NCBI RefSeq assembly: GCF_029581355.1
Contig: NZ_CP120849.1
Span: 4,000,501 to 4,064,500, forward strand
Source of the DNA: Parabacteroides chongii
Lineage (GTDB): Bacteria > Bacteroidota > Bacteroidia > Bacteroidales > Tannerellaceae
Direction of reading: 5' to 3'
DNA length: 64,000 bases
Part shown: positions 25,653 through 35,500 of the stretch, piece by piece
How positions within the stretch are numbered: the first letter of the stretch is position 1
Layout of the letters: every line of letters begins with the position of its first letter
The notes under the pieces: generated by a model
Database searches by the model: none
The model's input: only the letters and a program-made list of their open reading frames with translations
What the model was told of the DNA's origin: nothing
Position numbers and translations under genes: made by a program

Positions 25653-26984
25653 ATGAAATCGCACCTTTTAATAGGAGCCGCTTCTTCGGGAAGTGGGAAG
25701 ACAACATTTACACTCGGACTACTTCGGGCATTGAAGAACCGGGGAGAGGTAGTCAGACCCTTTAAATGCGGACCGGATTATATCGATACACGCCACCATA
25801 AGATGGCCGCCGGCTTCCCTTCTGTAAATCTGGATAGTTTCATGATGTCGGAGCAACATATAAAGGAACTGTATCGGCATTATACTTCCGAAGCCGATTA
25901 TGCAGTGACCGAAGGAGTGATGGGGCTTTTTGACGGATACGACGGAATGAAAGGCAGTAGTGCTGAAATAGCAGGTCTGTTGGGTATTCCGGTCATACTG
26001 ATTGTCAATGCAAAGAGTACGGCTTACTCTGTCGCTCCATTATTATATGGATTCAAAAACTTCCATAAAGAACTTAATCTGGTTGGTGCGGTTTTCAATT
26101 TTGTCGCTTCGGAGAATCATTATTCTTTTCTGAAGCAAGCATGTCTCGATGCCGGGGTGGAAGCGTTAGGATATCTCCCTAAACAAGCGGATGTAGAGAT
26201 TCCCAGCCGTCATTTAGGTCTATCATTAGATGAGGCATTTTGTTTCGATACGTTTGCCGATCGTGTAGCAGATTTGGTGGAAAAGCATGTCGATATAGAC
26301 CGGCTTTTGGAGCTGACGGCTTATCAGTCTGATGCCTCGACCTCCCATCTTCTTACTCAATCAGGAGAAAATACACCGCCTTCCTTAAGAATATCGATTG
26401 CCAGGGATGCCGCTTTCAATTTTGCTTATGAAGAGAATATCCGGTTGTTGCATCGATTAGGTAAGGTTACCTTTTTCAGTCCTCTGAAAGATACGACATT
26501 GCCGGCGTCTGATTTTGTCTATTTACCCGGAGGATATCCTGAATTATATTTATCTGAGTTGTCTTCCAACCAGCCAATGCTCCGGTCAATCCGACAATAT
26601 GTGGAAGCAGGAGGGAGGCTGTTGGCGGAATGTGGCGGAATGATGTATTTATGTAATGAGATAAGATCGATAGAAGGAACTATTTACCCGATGGTTGGCC
26701 TGTTCAATCAGTCGGCTACTATGGAACAGATGAAGCTTCGCCTGGGATATCGTACCTTACATTATAAAGACTATACAATGAAAGGACATGAATTTCATTA
26801 TTCCTGTGTCTTGCCCTGCGAAGAACATCTTGCATCAGTTGCTACCGCGCAAACGGCAAAAGGAGTCTCTGTCGATACTCCACTTTACAGGTATAAGAAC
26901 GTGCTGGCAGGTTATACACACCTGTATTGGGGTGACAATACGAATAATAAATGGTTTATAGACTATTTGAACGGACTTATTTAG
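25653..26984 (+). CDS. cbiA: Cobyrinate a,c-diamide synthase
   Basis: The 443-residue protein matches CbiA/CobB, which amidates the a and c side chains of cobyrinic acid in cobalamin synthesis using glutamine and ATP. The N-terminal ATP site is GAASSGSGKTT (residues 8-18), followed by KCGPDYIDTRHH and VTEGVMGLFDGYDG. The C-terminal glutamine amidotransferase domain has FVYLPGGYPELY and the nucleophile Cys in LLAECGGMMYL near residue 329. No other corrin-ring gene is next to it. It overlaps the end of the opposing AlkD-like gene by 8 bases. Confidence 0.94.
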   Translation: MKSHLLIGAASSGSGKTTFTLGLLRALKNRGEVVRPFKCGPDYIDTRHHKMAAGFPSVNLDSFMMSEQHIKELYRHYTSEADYAVTEGVMGLFDGYDGMKGSSAEIAGLLGIPVILIVNAKSTAYSVAPLLYGFKNFHKELNLVGAVFNFVASENHYSFLKQACLDAGVEALGYLPKQADVEIPSRHLGLSLDEAFCFDTFADRVADLVEKHVDIDRLLELTAYQSDASTSHLLTQSGENTPPSLRISIARDAAFNFAYEENIRLLHRLGKVTFFSPLKDTTLPASDFVYLPGGYPELYLSELSSNQPMLRSIRQYVEAGGRLLAECGGMMYLCNEIRSIEGTIYPMVGLFNQSATMEQMKLRLGYRTLHYKDYTMKGHEFHYSCVLPCEEHLASVATAQTAKGVSVDTPLYRYKNVLAGYTHLYWGDNTNNKWFIDYLNGLI

Positions 26985-27684
26985 CCATAGCCTGTACTTT
27001 CAGTTCTTTGGGCATCTTCTCGATGGCATATCTTAATGAGGTACGGGGCATAGTTGCTTTTTTCGACATCACATAATCGAATACCTCTTCCTGATGAGCT
27101 TCGCTGGCAGCTTTCAGCATCCAGCCATATCCTTTTTGTACCAGATCGTCCGGGTCGTAAAGAAGAATATCTGCGATCTCGAAAATATCTTGCAGGAACA
27201 TCCCTTTCCTGGCAGGAATAATCAGGGTAACGGCAGCCGCACGTTTGGTCCAGCGGTTATCCGACCGTGCCCATTCTTTCAACCGGGATATATAGTCCGG
27301 ATACATTTCAAGGAATGTCCCGACCGTATGATTGCATAATGTGTCGCAGGATGCCCAATTGTTGACATACGAGTTTACCCATTTCTCAAATACGGTAAAG
27401 TCTTCCGGTTGGTATTGTGTATGAATATAGTAAGACCAGTTACATGCAATGTATGATTCCTCCGAATAACCGGATTCCCACAGTGCTTCACATAAAGAAA
27501 AGATTTCGTTCTTAGGAAGTTCTTTGATCGACGTGAAAAGTTCTTTACTGATCTTGTTGACAAGAGGAACCTTTACACCATGATACAGGATATTTTCCTT
27601 GAAGAAGTTCTGGGCATTGTCACGAGTCTTTTCGTCTATGTTTTCAATGAGTGCCTGTTGTACTGTTTCTATGATTGTTTGCAT
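26977..27684 (-). CDS. AlkD-like DNA alkylation repair protein
   Basis: The 235-residue protein is made of HEAT-like helical repeats and matches the DNA alkylation repair (AlkD/AlkC-like) family. Those glycosylases release N3- and N7-alkylated purines without flipping the base. Typical blocks are YHGVKVPLVNKISKEL, NWASCDTLCNHTVG and SDNRWTKRAAAVTLIIPARKG. The last one contains the WxKRxA segment with the conserved Trp and Arg. Activity is inferred from the family. The 3' end overlaps cbiA. Confidence 0.87.
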   Translation of the reverse strand: MQTIIETVQQALIENIDEKTRDNAQNFFKENILYHGVKVPLVNKISKELFTSIKELPKNEIFSLCEALWESGYSEESYIACNWSYYIHTQYQPEDFTVFEKWVNSYVNNWASCDTLCNHTVGTFLEMYPDYISRLKEWARSDNRWTKRAAAVTLIIPARKGMFLQDIFEIADILLYDPDDLVQKGYGWMLKAASEAHQEEVFDYVMSKKATMPRTSLRYAIEKMPKELKVQAMAK

Positions 27685-27707
27685 AAGGTAGTCTTAATAA
27701 TTTACTG

Positions 27708-27715
27708 CAAACATA
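27708..27715 (-). promoter_or_regulatory. -7 box of the AlkD-like gene
   Basis: The minus strand reads TATGTTTG 24 bases upstream of the start. Confidence 0.6.
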
Positions 27716-27785
27716 CATATTTTTATTATATATGCCGGTTTTATCGAAATAATCCTTATTTTCGTGAACACTAATAATTCATACC

Positions 27786-28280
27786 ATGGTCAATACTATT
27801 TTTCTCGGTATCGCAATAGTTGCTTCAGCTATATTTCTGATACAGTTTATCATGTCTATCTTTTTCGGTGACCTGGATACAGATACGGATATCGATGCAG
27901 ATCTTAGTAGTGCCGTATCATTCAAAGGTTTTACTCATTTTTGTATCGGCTTCGGTTGGTATATGTATATTGCTAAAAGTACATCCATATCGACTTTCCT
28001 GATCGGTATACTGATCGGATTGGCTTTCGTTTTCGTCTTATGGTTCCTTTATAAAAAAGCCTATCAGCTTCAGAAAGAGAATAAACCGGAGAAGACGGAA
28101 GCCCTTGTCGGTCGTGAATGTTCGATTTATGCACAAGACGGTGTTCGCTATTTCGTGCAGGTAGCTCAGAATGGAGCCTTGCGTGAGGTGGAAGTCCGTT
28201 CTCTGGAAGGAAAAAAGTATCAGACAGGAGATCGTACGATTATCTGCAAAGTAGAATCAGGAACAATTTATATACAATAA
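27786..28280 (+). CDS. NfeD-like membrane protein, flotillin partner
   Basis: The 164-residue protein has two or three transmembrane segments (IFLGIAIVASAIFLIQFIMSIFF, then FLIGILIGLAFVFVLWFLY). A C-terminal soluble domain of about 65 residues has an OB-fold-like pattern, as in NfeD proteins. An acidic loop (GDLDTDTDIDADL) lies between the segments. NfeD-type proteins are regularly encoded beside SPFH/flotillin genes, and here the flotillin gene follows after 19 bases. It probably helps assemble membrane flotillin complexes. Confidence 0.8.
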   Translation: MVNTIFLGIAIVASAIFLIQFIMSIFFGDLDTDTDIDADLSSAVSFKGFTHFCIGFGWYMYIAKSTSISTFLIGILIGLAFVFVLWFLYKKAYQLQKENKPEKTEALVGRECSIYAQDGVRYFVQVAQNGALREVEVRSLEGKKYQTGDRTIICKVESGTIYIQ

Positions 28281-28299
28281 CAAACTCAAGGATTAAGTT

Positions 28300-29928
28300 A
28301 TGACACAGGAAATGTTAATTATGGTAGCCATTCTGGTAGTGGTTATCATCCTTTCTTTTATCGGAATATTATCCCGGTATCGTAAATGTAAGAGTGATGA
28401 AGTGCTGGTAGTGTATGGTAAGACATCCGGTGAGAAATCCGCTAAACTTTATCATGGTGGGGCCGCTTTCGTTTGGCCTATCATTCAGGGGTATGAGTTC
28501 CTTTCCATGAAACCTCTTCAGATAGACTGCAAACTGACCGGAGCCTTGTCTGCCCAAAATATCCGTGTGGATGTTCCGACAACCATTACGGTGGCGATCA
28601 GTACCGACCCCGAAGTGATGCAGAATGCAGCCGAACGTCTGTTGGGGTTGCAACCGGAAGATAAACAGAACCTTATTACCGATGTCGTGTACGGTCAGAT
28701 GCGTCTGGTTATCGCCGACATGACAATCGAGGAACTGAACTCCGACCGTGATAAATTCCTGTCTAAGGTACGCGACAATATCGATACGGAGCTGCGCAAA
28801 TTCGGTCTTTACCTGATGAACATCAACATCAGTGATATCCGTGATGCCGCCAACTATATCGTCAACCTCGGTAAAGAAGCGGAAAGCAAGGCTTTGAACG
28901 AAGCCCAGGCAAATATCGAAGAACAGGAAAAGCTGGGTGCCATCAAGATTGCCAACCAGATTCGTGAACGTGAAACTACTGTTGCCGAGACGCGCAAAGA
29001 TCAGGATATTGCGATTGCTGAAACCAAGAAACAACAGGAAATTTCTGTGGCTAATGCCGATAAGGAGCGTATCGCACAGGTTGCCGTAGCCAATGCAGAA
29101 AAGGAATCGCAGGTTGCCCGTGCCGAAGCCGATAAGAATATCAATATCGAAAGAGCGAACACTGATAAGGAAAGCCGCGTGGCTGAATTGAATTCCGATA
29201 TGGAAATCAAGAAAGCCGATGCCGGAAGAAAAGCTGCCGTAGGACGAAACGAAGCAAACAAGGAAGTGGCGAAGTCGGATGCCGAACTTGCCGTAACTCA
29301 GGCGGAAGCCAATAAACAGGCCGGTGAAGCAGCAGCCAAATCGGAAGCCTCTGTACAGGCTGCCCGCGAAATTGCACAACGTGAAGTGGAAGAAGCGAAA
29401 GCCAAAAAGGTAGAATCTGCCCTGAAAGCACAAAAGATCGTACCGGCCGAGATTGCCCGTCAGGAAGCGATCCTGCAAGCTGAAGCTGTTGCCGAAAAGA
29501 TGATTCGTGAAGCTGAAGCGAAAGCAAAGGCAACATTGGCACAGGCCGAAGCCGAAGCAAGAGCTATCCAGATGAAACTGGAAGCCGAAGCTGAAGGTAA
29601 AAAGAAATCCTTGCTTGCTGAAGCCGATGGTTTCAAGGCGATGGTTGAGGCTGCCGAATCGAATCCGGCTATCGCTATTCAGTATAAGATGGTGGATCAG
29701 TGGAAAGAAATAGCTGGTGAGCAGGTGAAAGCATTCGAACATATGCAGCTGGGTGATATTACTGTCTTTGACGGTGGTCAGGGTACAACCGGTAATTTCC
29801 TGAATCAGTTAGTTAAAACAGTGGCTCCGAGTCTGGGCGTATTGGATAAATTGCCTATCGGTGATACTGTAAAAGGAATCATCCATCCGGAAGAAAAAGA
29901 AGAAAAGAAAGATACAACGAAGAAGTAA
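28300..29928 (+). CDS. Flotillin-family SPFH protein
   Basis: The 542-residue protein has an N-terminal hydrophobic anchor (LIMVAILVVVIILSFIGIL), an SPFH domain (about residues 28-210), and a long Ala/Glu/Lys-rich coiled coil (about 210-450) with many EAKA and AEAEA repeats. The C-terminal region is flotillin-like. Such proteins oligomerise at the inner face of the membrane and organise lipid-raft-like domains. The repetitive coiled coil creates a long open frame on the opposite strand that is not a gene. It is the middle gene of the NfeD-flotillin-adenosyltransferase operon. Confidence 0.92.
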   Translation: MTQEMLIMVAILVVVIILSFIGILSRYRKCKSDEVLVVYGKTSGEKSAKLYHGGAAFVWPIIQGYEFLSMKPLQIDCKLTGALSAQNIRVDVPTTITVAISTDPEVMQNAAERLLGLQPEDKQNLITDVVYGQMRLVIADMTIEELNSDRDKFLSKVRDNIDTELRKFGLYLMNINISDIRDAANYIVNLGKEAESKALNEAQANIEEQEKLGAIKIANQIRERETTVAETRKDQDIAIAETKKQQEISVANADKERIAQVAVANAEKESQVARAEADKNINIERANTDKESRVAELNSDMEIKKADAGRKAAVGRNEANKEVAKSDAELAVTQAEANKQAGEAAAKSEASVQAAREIAQREVEEAKAKKVESALKAQKIVPAEIARQEAILQAEAVAEKMIREAEAKAKATLAQAEAEARAIQMKLEAEAEGKKKSLLAEADGFKAMVEAAESNPAIAIQYKMVDQWKEIAGEQVKAFEHMQLGDITVFDGGQGTTGNFLNQLVKTVAPSLGVLDKLPIGDTVKGIIHPEEKEEKKDTTKK

Positions 29929-29929
29929 T

Positions 29930-30502
29930 ATGAGAATTTATACCAGAGGAGGAGATAAAGGTCGTACCGGTATCCACGGCGGCGAACGGGTAGACAAAGA
30001 CGATATCCGTATCGAAGCGAACGGTACATTGGATGAAGTGAATGCACAAATCGGTATCGTGCGGGCTTTATTGCCTCCTGAACATGAATGGCAGGATGTC
30101 TTGGGTAAGATACAGCGGGAACTGATGGTAGTTATGTCGCGTGTAGCGACCCCGTCGGTTATCCGTGATAAGAATCCGAACAGTCTTTCGGAAGACCTGG
30201 TGTCTTTCTGCGAACAGCAGATCGATACCCTGACCGCGCAGATGGAAGATAACGGATTTTTCATCCTTCCGGGAGGAACATTGATCTCCGCCCATCTGCA
30301 ACTGGCCCGTACGATTGTCCGTCGTGCCGAACGTCGTTTGTGGACGTTGAACAGGCAAGATCCCGTCGAAGAGAATATCCTTCAATTTACCAATCGCTTG
30401 TCCGATCTACTCTTTACGATGGCACGGTATGAGATGTTCAAACAAGATCATGCGGAGGAGCGTTGGAATTCTTTCTTGTATAAGAGAAAAAAGAAAGAAT
30501 AA
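29930..30502 (+). CDS. ATP:cob(I)alamin adenosyltransferase, PduO type
   Basis: The 190-residue cytoplasmic enzyme transfers the adenosyl group of ATP to cob(I)alamin to make coenzyme B12. The N-terminal ATP motif TRGGDKGRTGIHGGERVDKDD and the helical-bundle motifs GTLDEVNAQIG, FILPGGTLISAHLQLARTIVRRAERR and LNRLSDLLF-like (FTNRLSDLLFTMAR) are those of the PduO/EutT-like trimeric family. It starts one base after the flotillin stop, so it is translated from the same message. The functional link with flotillin is unclear. A strong hairpin follows. Confidence 0.93.
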   Translation: MRIYTRGGDKGRTGIHGGERVDKDDIRIEANGTLDEVNAQIGIVRALLPPEHEWQDVLGKIQRELMVVMSRVATPSVIRDKNPNSLSEDLVSFCEQQIDTLTAQMEDNGFFILPGGTLISAHLQLARTIVRRAERRLWTLNRQDPVEENILQFTNRLSDLLFTMARYEMFKQDHAEERWNSFLYKRKKKE

Positions 30503-30538
30503 TATTCGTTTTTGTTTTGCCATAAGTTTCAATAGTTT

Positions 30539-30577
30539 CAAAAGTGATGCCGCGATTATAATCTGGTGTCACTTTTG
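30539..30577 (+). terminator. Terminator of the flotillin operon
   Basis: CAAAAGTGA (30539-30547) pairs with TCACTTTTG (30569-30577), extended inward by GCC/GGT pairs and a GATTATAATC palindrome. Confidence 0.7.
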
Positions 30578-30596
30578 GTATAAAGAAAGTATTGTG

Positions 30597-30604
30597 TAAG
30601 TTTG
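30597..30604 (+). promoter_or_regulatory. -7 box of the ECF sigma factor gene
   Basis: TAAGTTTG lies 56 bases upstream of the sigma factor start. Confidence 0.6.
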
Positions 30605-30659
30605 TTTACTTTTTTATACTCAAGAGATCGTTTGTTACCTTATAAATTTAATTGAGCGA

Positions 30660-31262
30660 ATGGATAAACTTGCTTCTTATATGATTGAATCAATTCGATC
30701 GGGGGATATTAAATCTTTCGAAATTGTATTCAAGACTTATTATAATCGTTTATGTATTTACGCTAATGGTTATATTCATGATGCGGAACAGGTAAAACTC
30801 ATTGTGAATGATGTGTTTATCAATTTATGGGAGAAACGTACTGATTTAAGAATAGAGATATCCCTGGATGGATATTTATACAAAAGCGTTCGTAATCATT
30901 GCATCAATTATTTACAGAGGGAAAAGAAGAAGACAGAAATGATTTCTTCTGATTTGGATATTATACTCTCTGATGAAAATGCATCATATCATCCAGTTTC
31001 CGACGATTACCCTATGGATCTTCTTCTGGTGGGGGAGTTGGATGAAAAAATAAAAAAAGTAGTAGATACTCTTCCTCCCCAATGCCGTGAAATATTTATT
31101 CTTAGTAGAATTGAAAACTATTCGAATGAAGAAATTGCTAAAAAACTTAACTTATCGGTGGGCACTGTTAAGTCGCAAATATTTAGGTCTTTAACTAAAT
31201 TGAGAAAGGAGCTGTCAGACTATTTTCCATATCTTATTTTAATAATTCATCCTTTTTTGTAA
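30660..31262 (+). CDS. ECF sigma-70 factor of a polysaccharide utilisation locus
   Basis: The 200-residue protein has sigma region 2 (about residues 18-88, ending SVRNHCINYLQREKKK) and region 4 (about 125-185, with PPQCREIFILSRIENYSNEEIAKKLNLSVGTVKSQIFRSL). This is the Bacteroidetes FecI-like RNA polymerase sigma type. The FecR anti-sigma gene follows 91 bases downstream, then susC and susD. It should therefore switch on the adjacent locus when the SusC-like protein signals through its STN domain. The C-terminus is hydrophobic (DYFPYLILIIHPFL), which is slightly unusual. Confidence 0.92.
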   Translation: MDKLASYMIESIRSGDIKSFEIVFKTYYNRLCIYANGYIHDAEQVKLIVNDVFINLWEKRTDLRIEISLDGYLYKSVRNHCINYLQREKKKTEMISSDLDIILSDENASYHPVSDDYPMDLLLVGELDEKIKKVVDTLPPQCREIFILSRIENYSNEEIAKKLNLSVGTVKSQIFRSLTKLRKELSDYFPYLILIIHPFL

Positions 31263-31272
31263 AAATAATCCA

Positions 31273-31290
31273 TCCGGTTTGTAAACCGGA
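31273..31290 (+). other. Hairpin between sigma factor and fecR
   Basis: TCCGGTTT (31273-31280) and AAACCGGA (31283-31290) are perfect complements, followed by ATAAAAAATG. It may attenuate read-through from the sigma gene into the anti-sigma gene, or stabilise the message end. Confidence 0.55.
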
Positions 31291-31353
31291 ATAAAAAATG
31301 TGTGTCATTCTATATAGAGCACAACAAATATGTGCGCATCATATAGAATAGAC

Positions 31354-32418
31354 ATGGAAGATAAAACTAATATACCGGATCACATCAAACAGCTATTGAT
31401 CGACTATCTGTCAGGAACTCTTTCTGGAAAGGACAGAGACCATTTAGAGCGTTGGATGAAGGAAGCTCCGGAGCATCGGAATCTGGTGAAAGAAATAAGT
31501 GAAATCTGGCAAGTATCCTCCATTTTGAAAGATAAACCGGATTTTGATGCCAATGAGGCCTGGACGAATGTGTTGCAAGCAATTTCTGTAAAGAAGAAAA
31601 CTCCGGTATTTTTTATTATCCGCCTGAAACCCTGGCTGCGAATAGCAGCGATGCTAATTCTGGCATTTTCGTTAGGTATTATCAGTAAAGGTTATTGGGA
31701 AAAAGATACCTCCGATGTTACAATGCTGGTCGAAATGTCGACTCCCGATAAATCCAAAGCCTATATAACATTGCCTGACAGTACGCGTATATGGCTTAAC
31801 TCCGGATCGAATGTCCGGTATTCAAAGAATTATGGTGTAAGCGAACGTGATATTCAACTGGAAGGGGAAGCTTATTTCGTTGTGGCAAAAAATAGGGAAT
31901 TGCCTTTTATTGTTCATACTTCCGGAATCACAGTTCAGGCTTTAGGAACTATGTTTAATGTCAGGTCGTATCCCGAAGATAATAAAGTGGAAACAGCATT
32001 GGAGGAGGGATCCGTGTTGTTAACGGCTCACTCTGTCGATGGAAAAGAGGTCACTTCAGTCACATTGACTCCCAACCAGGTTGCTTCTTATCTGAAAGGG
32101 GAGAATCACTTTACGGTAGAGAATGCTCCTTCAGCTCAATATACTACCTGGAAAGAATCCCGATGGACTATAAGAAAAGAACCATTGGGGAATTTCTTTA
32201 AAATGCTGGAAAGCCGGTACCACGTAACTATTACTTATCCGGCAGATAAATTGCAACAACATACATTTAGCGGAACAATTGTAGATGAAACTCTTGAAGA
32301 AGTTTTGGATATGGTGAAACTAACATCTCCTATTGACTATTCTATGGATAATGGACAAGTGATTATAAAGATGAACCTGAAACAACAGGAGAAGTTTGAG
32401 AAATTAATTAAACAATAA
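31354..32418 (+). CDS. FecR-family anti-sigma factor
   Basis: The 354-residue protein has a cytoplasmic N-terminal sigma-binding region, one transmembrane helix near residues 92-112 (LRIAAMLILAFSLGIISKGYW), a FecR domain (about 120-230) and the C-terminal DUF4974 domain (about 275-350). FecR relays a signal from an outer-membrane transducer to the sigma factor encoded just upstream. An in-frame ATG at 31330 would add 8 residues. I prefer 31354 (MEDKTN), but the choice is not certain. Confidence 0.9.
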   Translation: MEDKTNIPDHIKQLLIDYLSGTLSGKDRDHLERWMKEAPEHRNLVKEISEIWQVSSILKDKPDFDANEAWTNVLQAISVKKKTPVFFIIRLKPWLRIAAMLILAFSLGIISKGYWEKDTSDVTMLVEMSTPDKSKAYITLPDSTRIWLNSGSNVRYSKNYGVSERDIQLEGEAYFVVAKNRELPFIVHTSGITVQALGTMFNVRSYPEDNKVETALEEGSVLLTAHSVDGKEVTSVTLTPNQVASYLKGENHFTVENAPSAQYTTWKESRWTIRKEPLGNFFKMLESRYHVTITYPADKLQQHTFSGTIVDETLEEVLDMVKLTSPIDYSMDNGQVIIKMNLKQQEKFEKLIKQ

Positions 32419-32470
32419 AATGAAGGAGGACTGCCTATGGGGAATGCATGAATGTGAAAAAAAGTGGGCA

Positions 32471-32492
32471 TGAAAGGTTGGCAGACCTTTCA
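32471..32492 (+). promoter_or_regulatory. Inverted repeat upstream of susC
   Basis: TGAAAGGT (32471-32478) and ACCTTTCA (32485-32492) form a perfect 8-bp dyad with a 6-base spacer, about 83 bases before the susC start. It could be a protein site or a leader hairpin. I could not identify a -7 box for susC with confidence. Confidence 0.5.
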
Positions 32493-32574
32493 CACCCCAA
32501 ATTTAATTTATGAATCTGACTTCCGGAGTACTAGTCATAAGCCGGTAAGTCAAACTTAAAACTATTACAAATAT

Positions 32575-35500
32575 ATGAAAAGCATTGAACAAAAAAAACA
32601 ATTGCGCATAATGAAGTTATTTCTAGTGTTCAATTTGATATTTATTATGGGTGTTTCGGCCTCTGTATATTCGCAGAATACGAAATTTACTGTGAACTAT
32701 GTGGATATCACAGTGAAAGAAATGTTTGATAAGTTAGAGAGTCAGAGTGAATTCCGTTTTTTTTATAATGATCAGTTTCTTGATTTAGAGAGAAAGGTCT
32801 CTCTAAATGTGAAAGACAAGAAGATGGAAGATATTCTCAATTTTTTGTTTTCAAGTTCCCCGGTAACTTATAAGATTCTGGATAATAACAGGATTGTTAT
32901 TATGCCCAAGGCATCTCCTGTCGTACATCAGCAAGATTCGGAAATCTCAGGTATGGTAACTGACAGTAAAGGAGAACCTCTGATTGGAGTAAGTATTGTC
33001 ATTCAAGGATCGAACAGCGGAACTGTAACCGATATGGATGGGCATTTTAATTTAAAGGTACCTGGTCAAGATGCCGTATTAATTGTTTCTTATATCGGTT
33101 ACTCCAAGCAGCAGGTTCCAGTTGGTTCACGACGTACTTTTTCAATAATGCTGGATGAAGATACACAAAAGCTGGATGAAGTGGTAGTTATCGGGTTTGG
33201 TACTCAGAAAAAAGTGAACTTGACAGGTGCTGTTGGTACGGTAAATGCAGAAGCTTTGGAAGCACGGCCTGTAATGACTGCCGCCCAGGCATTGCAAGGA
33301 ATGGTTCCCGGTTTACAGATCGTACAGAATAATGGAGGATTGGAGAACAGGGCCAGTATAAATATTCGTGGAACGGCTACTATTGGAGATGGTTCAACGG
33401 GAGGACCTCTTATCCTTATCGATGGGATGGAAGGGGATATTAATGCTATCAATCCTCAGGATATAGAGAATATATCCGTCTTGAAGGATGCTGCTGCTTC
33501 TTCAGTTTATGGTTCGCGTGCCCCGTTCGGTGTTATTTTGGTAACGACAAAAACGGGTAAAACCGGTAAACCTGTAATTAACTATAACAATAGTTTCCGT
33601 TGGAATCAACCGACAATGCTTCCAGAGATGATGGATTCGTATACATTTGCTCTTTATTTTAATGATGCATGTACCAACAATGGGCAACAACCGCAATTCT
33701 CTCCGGATCACCTTCAGCGTATTCTTGATTATCAGCAGGGTAAAATAACCAATTCTACTATTCCCCGTCCTACAAATCCTCAGTATTGGGCTGATGGATA
33801 TTCTGATGGTAATGATAATGTGGATTGGTATAAAGCCTTATATAGAGACTGGACTTTTTCGCAGGAGCATAATTTTAGTGTAAATGGCGGTAGTGAACGT
33901 ATTAATTATTATGCTTCGCTTAACTATTTGGATCAAAACGGCTTGATGGTATTTAATCAGGACACCTATGATCGGTATTCTGCAACTGCTAAAATGAATA
34001 TTAAGTTAAATGACTGGGTTACTCTGAATTATAGTAATCGTTTTATACGTGAGGATTTCGGACGTCCTTCAGCTTTGACCGAGACCTTCTTTTCGGATGT
34101 AGCCCGTCAGGGATGGCCTACCCTGGTTTTATATGACCCCAACGGATATCTTTATTCTACTCCTTCACCGGCTTTAGGATTGCGTGATGGCGGACGGGAT
34201 CGGACTCAGACCGATTATCTTTACCAACAAGGACAATTGACAATTGAACCGATAAAGAACTGGAAAACGTATGTTGATTTTAATTACCGAATTAAATCAG
34301 CTAATCGTCATTGGGATAGTCAGCAATTGTTTAATCATGATGTGAACGGTGAACCTTATTTGTATCAGACAGCATCGAATGTGCATGAGGATCAGCTGAA
34401 AGAAAACTACATGAATATAAATGCCTATACAGAGTATAGCCATTCCCTAGCATCGGGACATAATTTTAAAGGAATGTTCGGTTTTCAGTCTGAAATGATG
34501 AGGAAGTCGGCTTTCGGATTACAACGGGACGGCATCATTATCCCATCTTTACCGTCAGTAGACCTGACAACAGGAACTGATAGTAACGGAGGTATGGTGA
34601 CACCTGCTGTGAATGGCGAATATCAACGTTGGACAACTGCAGGTTTCTTTGGTCGTATCAATTATGATTTTAATGGAAAATATCTGGCAGAAGTAAATTT
34701 AAGGTATGATGGAACTTCCCGTTACCGACAGGAACAGCGTTGGAATTTATTCCCTTCATTCTCGTTGGGATGGAATATCGCTCGTGAGCAGTTCTGGGAA
34801 ACTTTGGCTGACTATGTGGGGACATTGAAGCTGAGAGGCTCTTATGGCGAATTGGGAAATCAAAATACGAGTTCGTGGTATCCTACTTATCAGATTATGG
34901 ATGTAAAGGCAAATAATGGCAGTTGGCTGATTAACGGTGCTAAGCCTAATACTGCATTGGCTCCGGGACTTATCAGTTCTTTATTAACCTGGGAAAGAGT
35001 GAAGTCGTGGAATATAGGTTTGGATATCGGTGCATTCAACAACCGCCTGACATCTTCTTTTGATTATTACACTAGAAATACTTTGGATATGGTTGGTCCG
35101 GCTCCTGAGCTACCGGTCAGTTTAGGTACGGCTGTCCCGAAAGCGAATAATACAGACTTAAGAACCTATGGTTTTGATTTTGAAATCGCATGGACAGACC
35201 GTTTAAAAAATGGACTCGGATATGGACTGAAGTTCATATTATCTGATTCTCAGACAAAGATTACCCGTTATCCGAATACAACCGGAAGATTGGATACGTA
35301 TCGTACCGGACAAATGATGGGAGAGATATGGGGATATACAACTCTCGGTATCGCAAAATCGCAGGAAGAAATGGACACTTACCTGGCTTCACTTCCAAAC
35401 GGAGGACAAGATGCATTGGGTAATAAATGGGAGGCTGGCGATATAATGTTTGCCGATATTAATGGAGACGGCAAAATAGATAACGGAGCAAATACCCTGA

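Noticed and set aside
28369..29742. 457-codon open frame on the minus strand opposite flotillin
   Set aside because: It mirrors the Ala/Glu-rich coiled coil of the flotillin gene and is rich in Phe, Leu and Cys, as expected from antisense of such repeats. It has no promoter or family match.
32420..32473. Possible 17-codon leader peptide between fecR and susC
   Set aside because: An ATG-to-TGA frame with a GGAGG nearby exists, but nothing else supports translation and it ends before the dyad.
32446..32474. GCATGAA repeated 22 bp apart upstream of susC as a fourth 22-bp array
   Set aside because: Only two copies of seven bases match and no further unit follows, so coincidence is likely.
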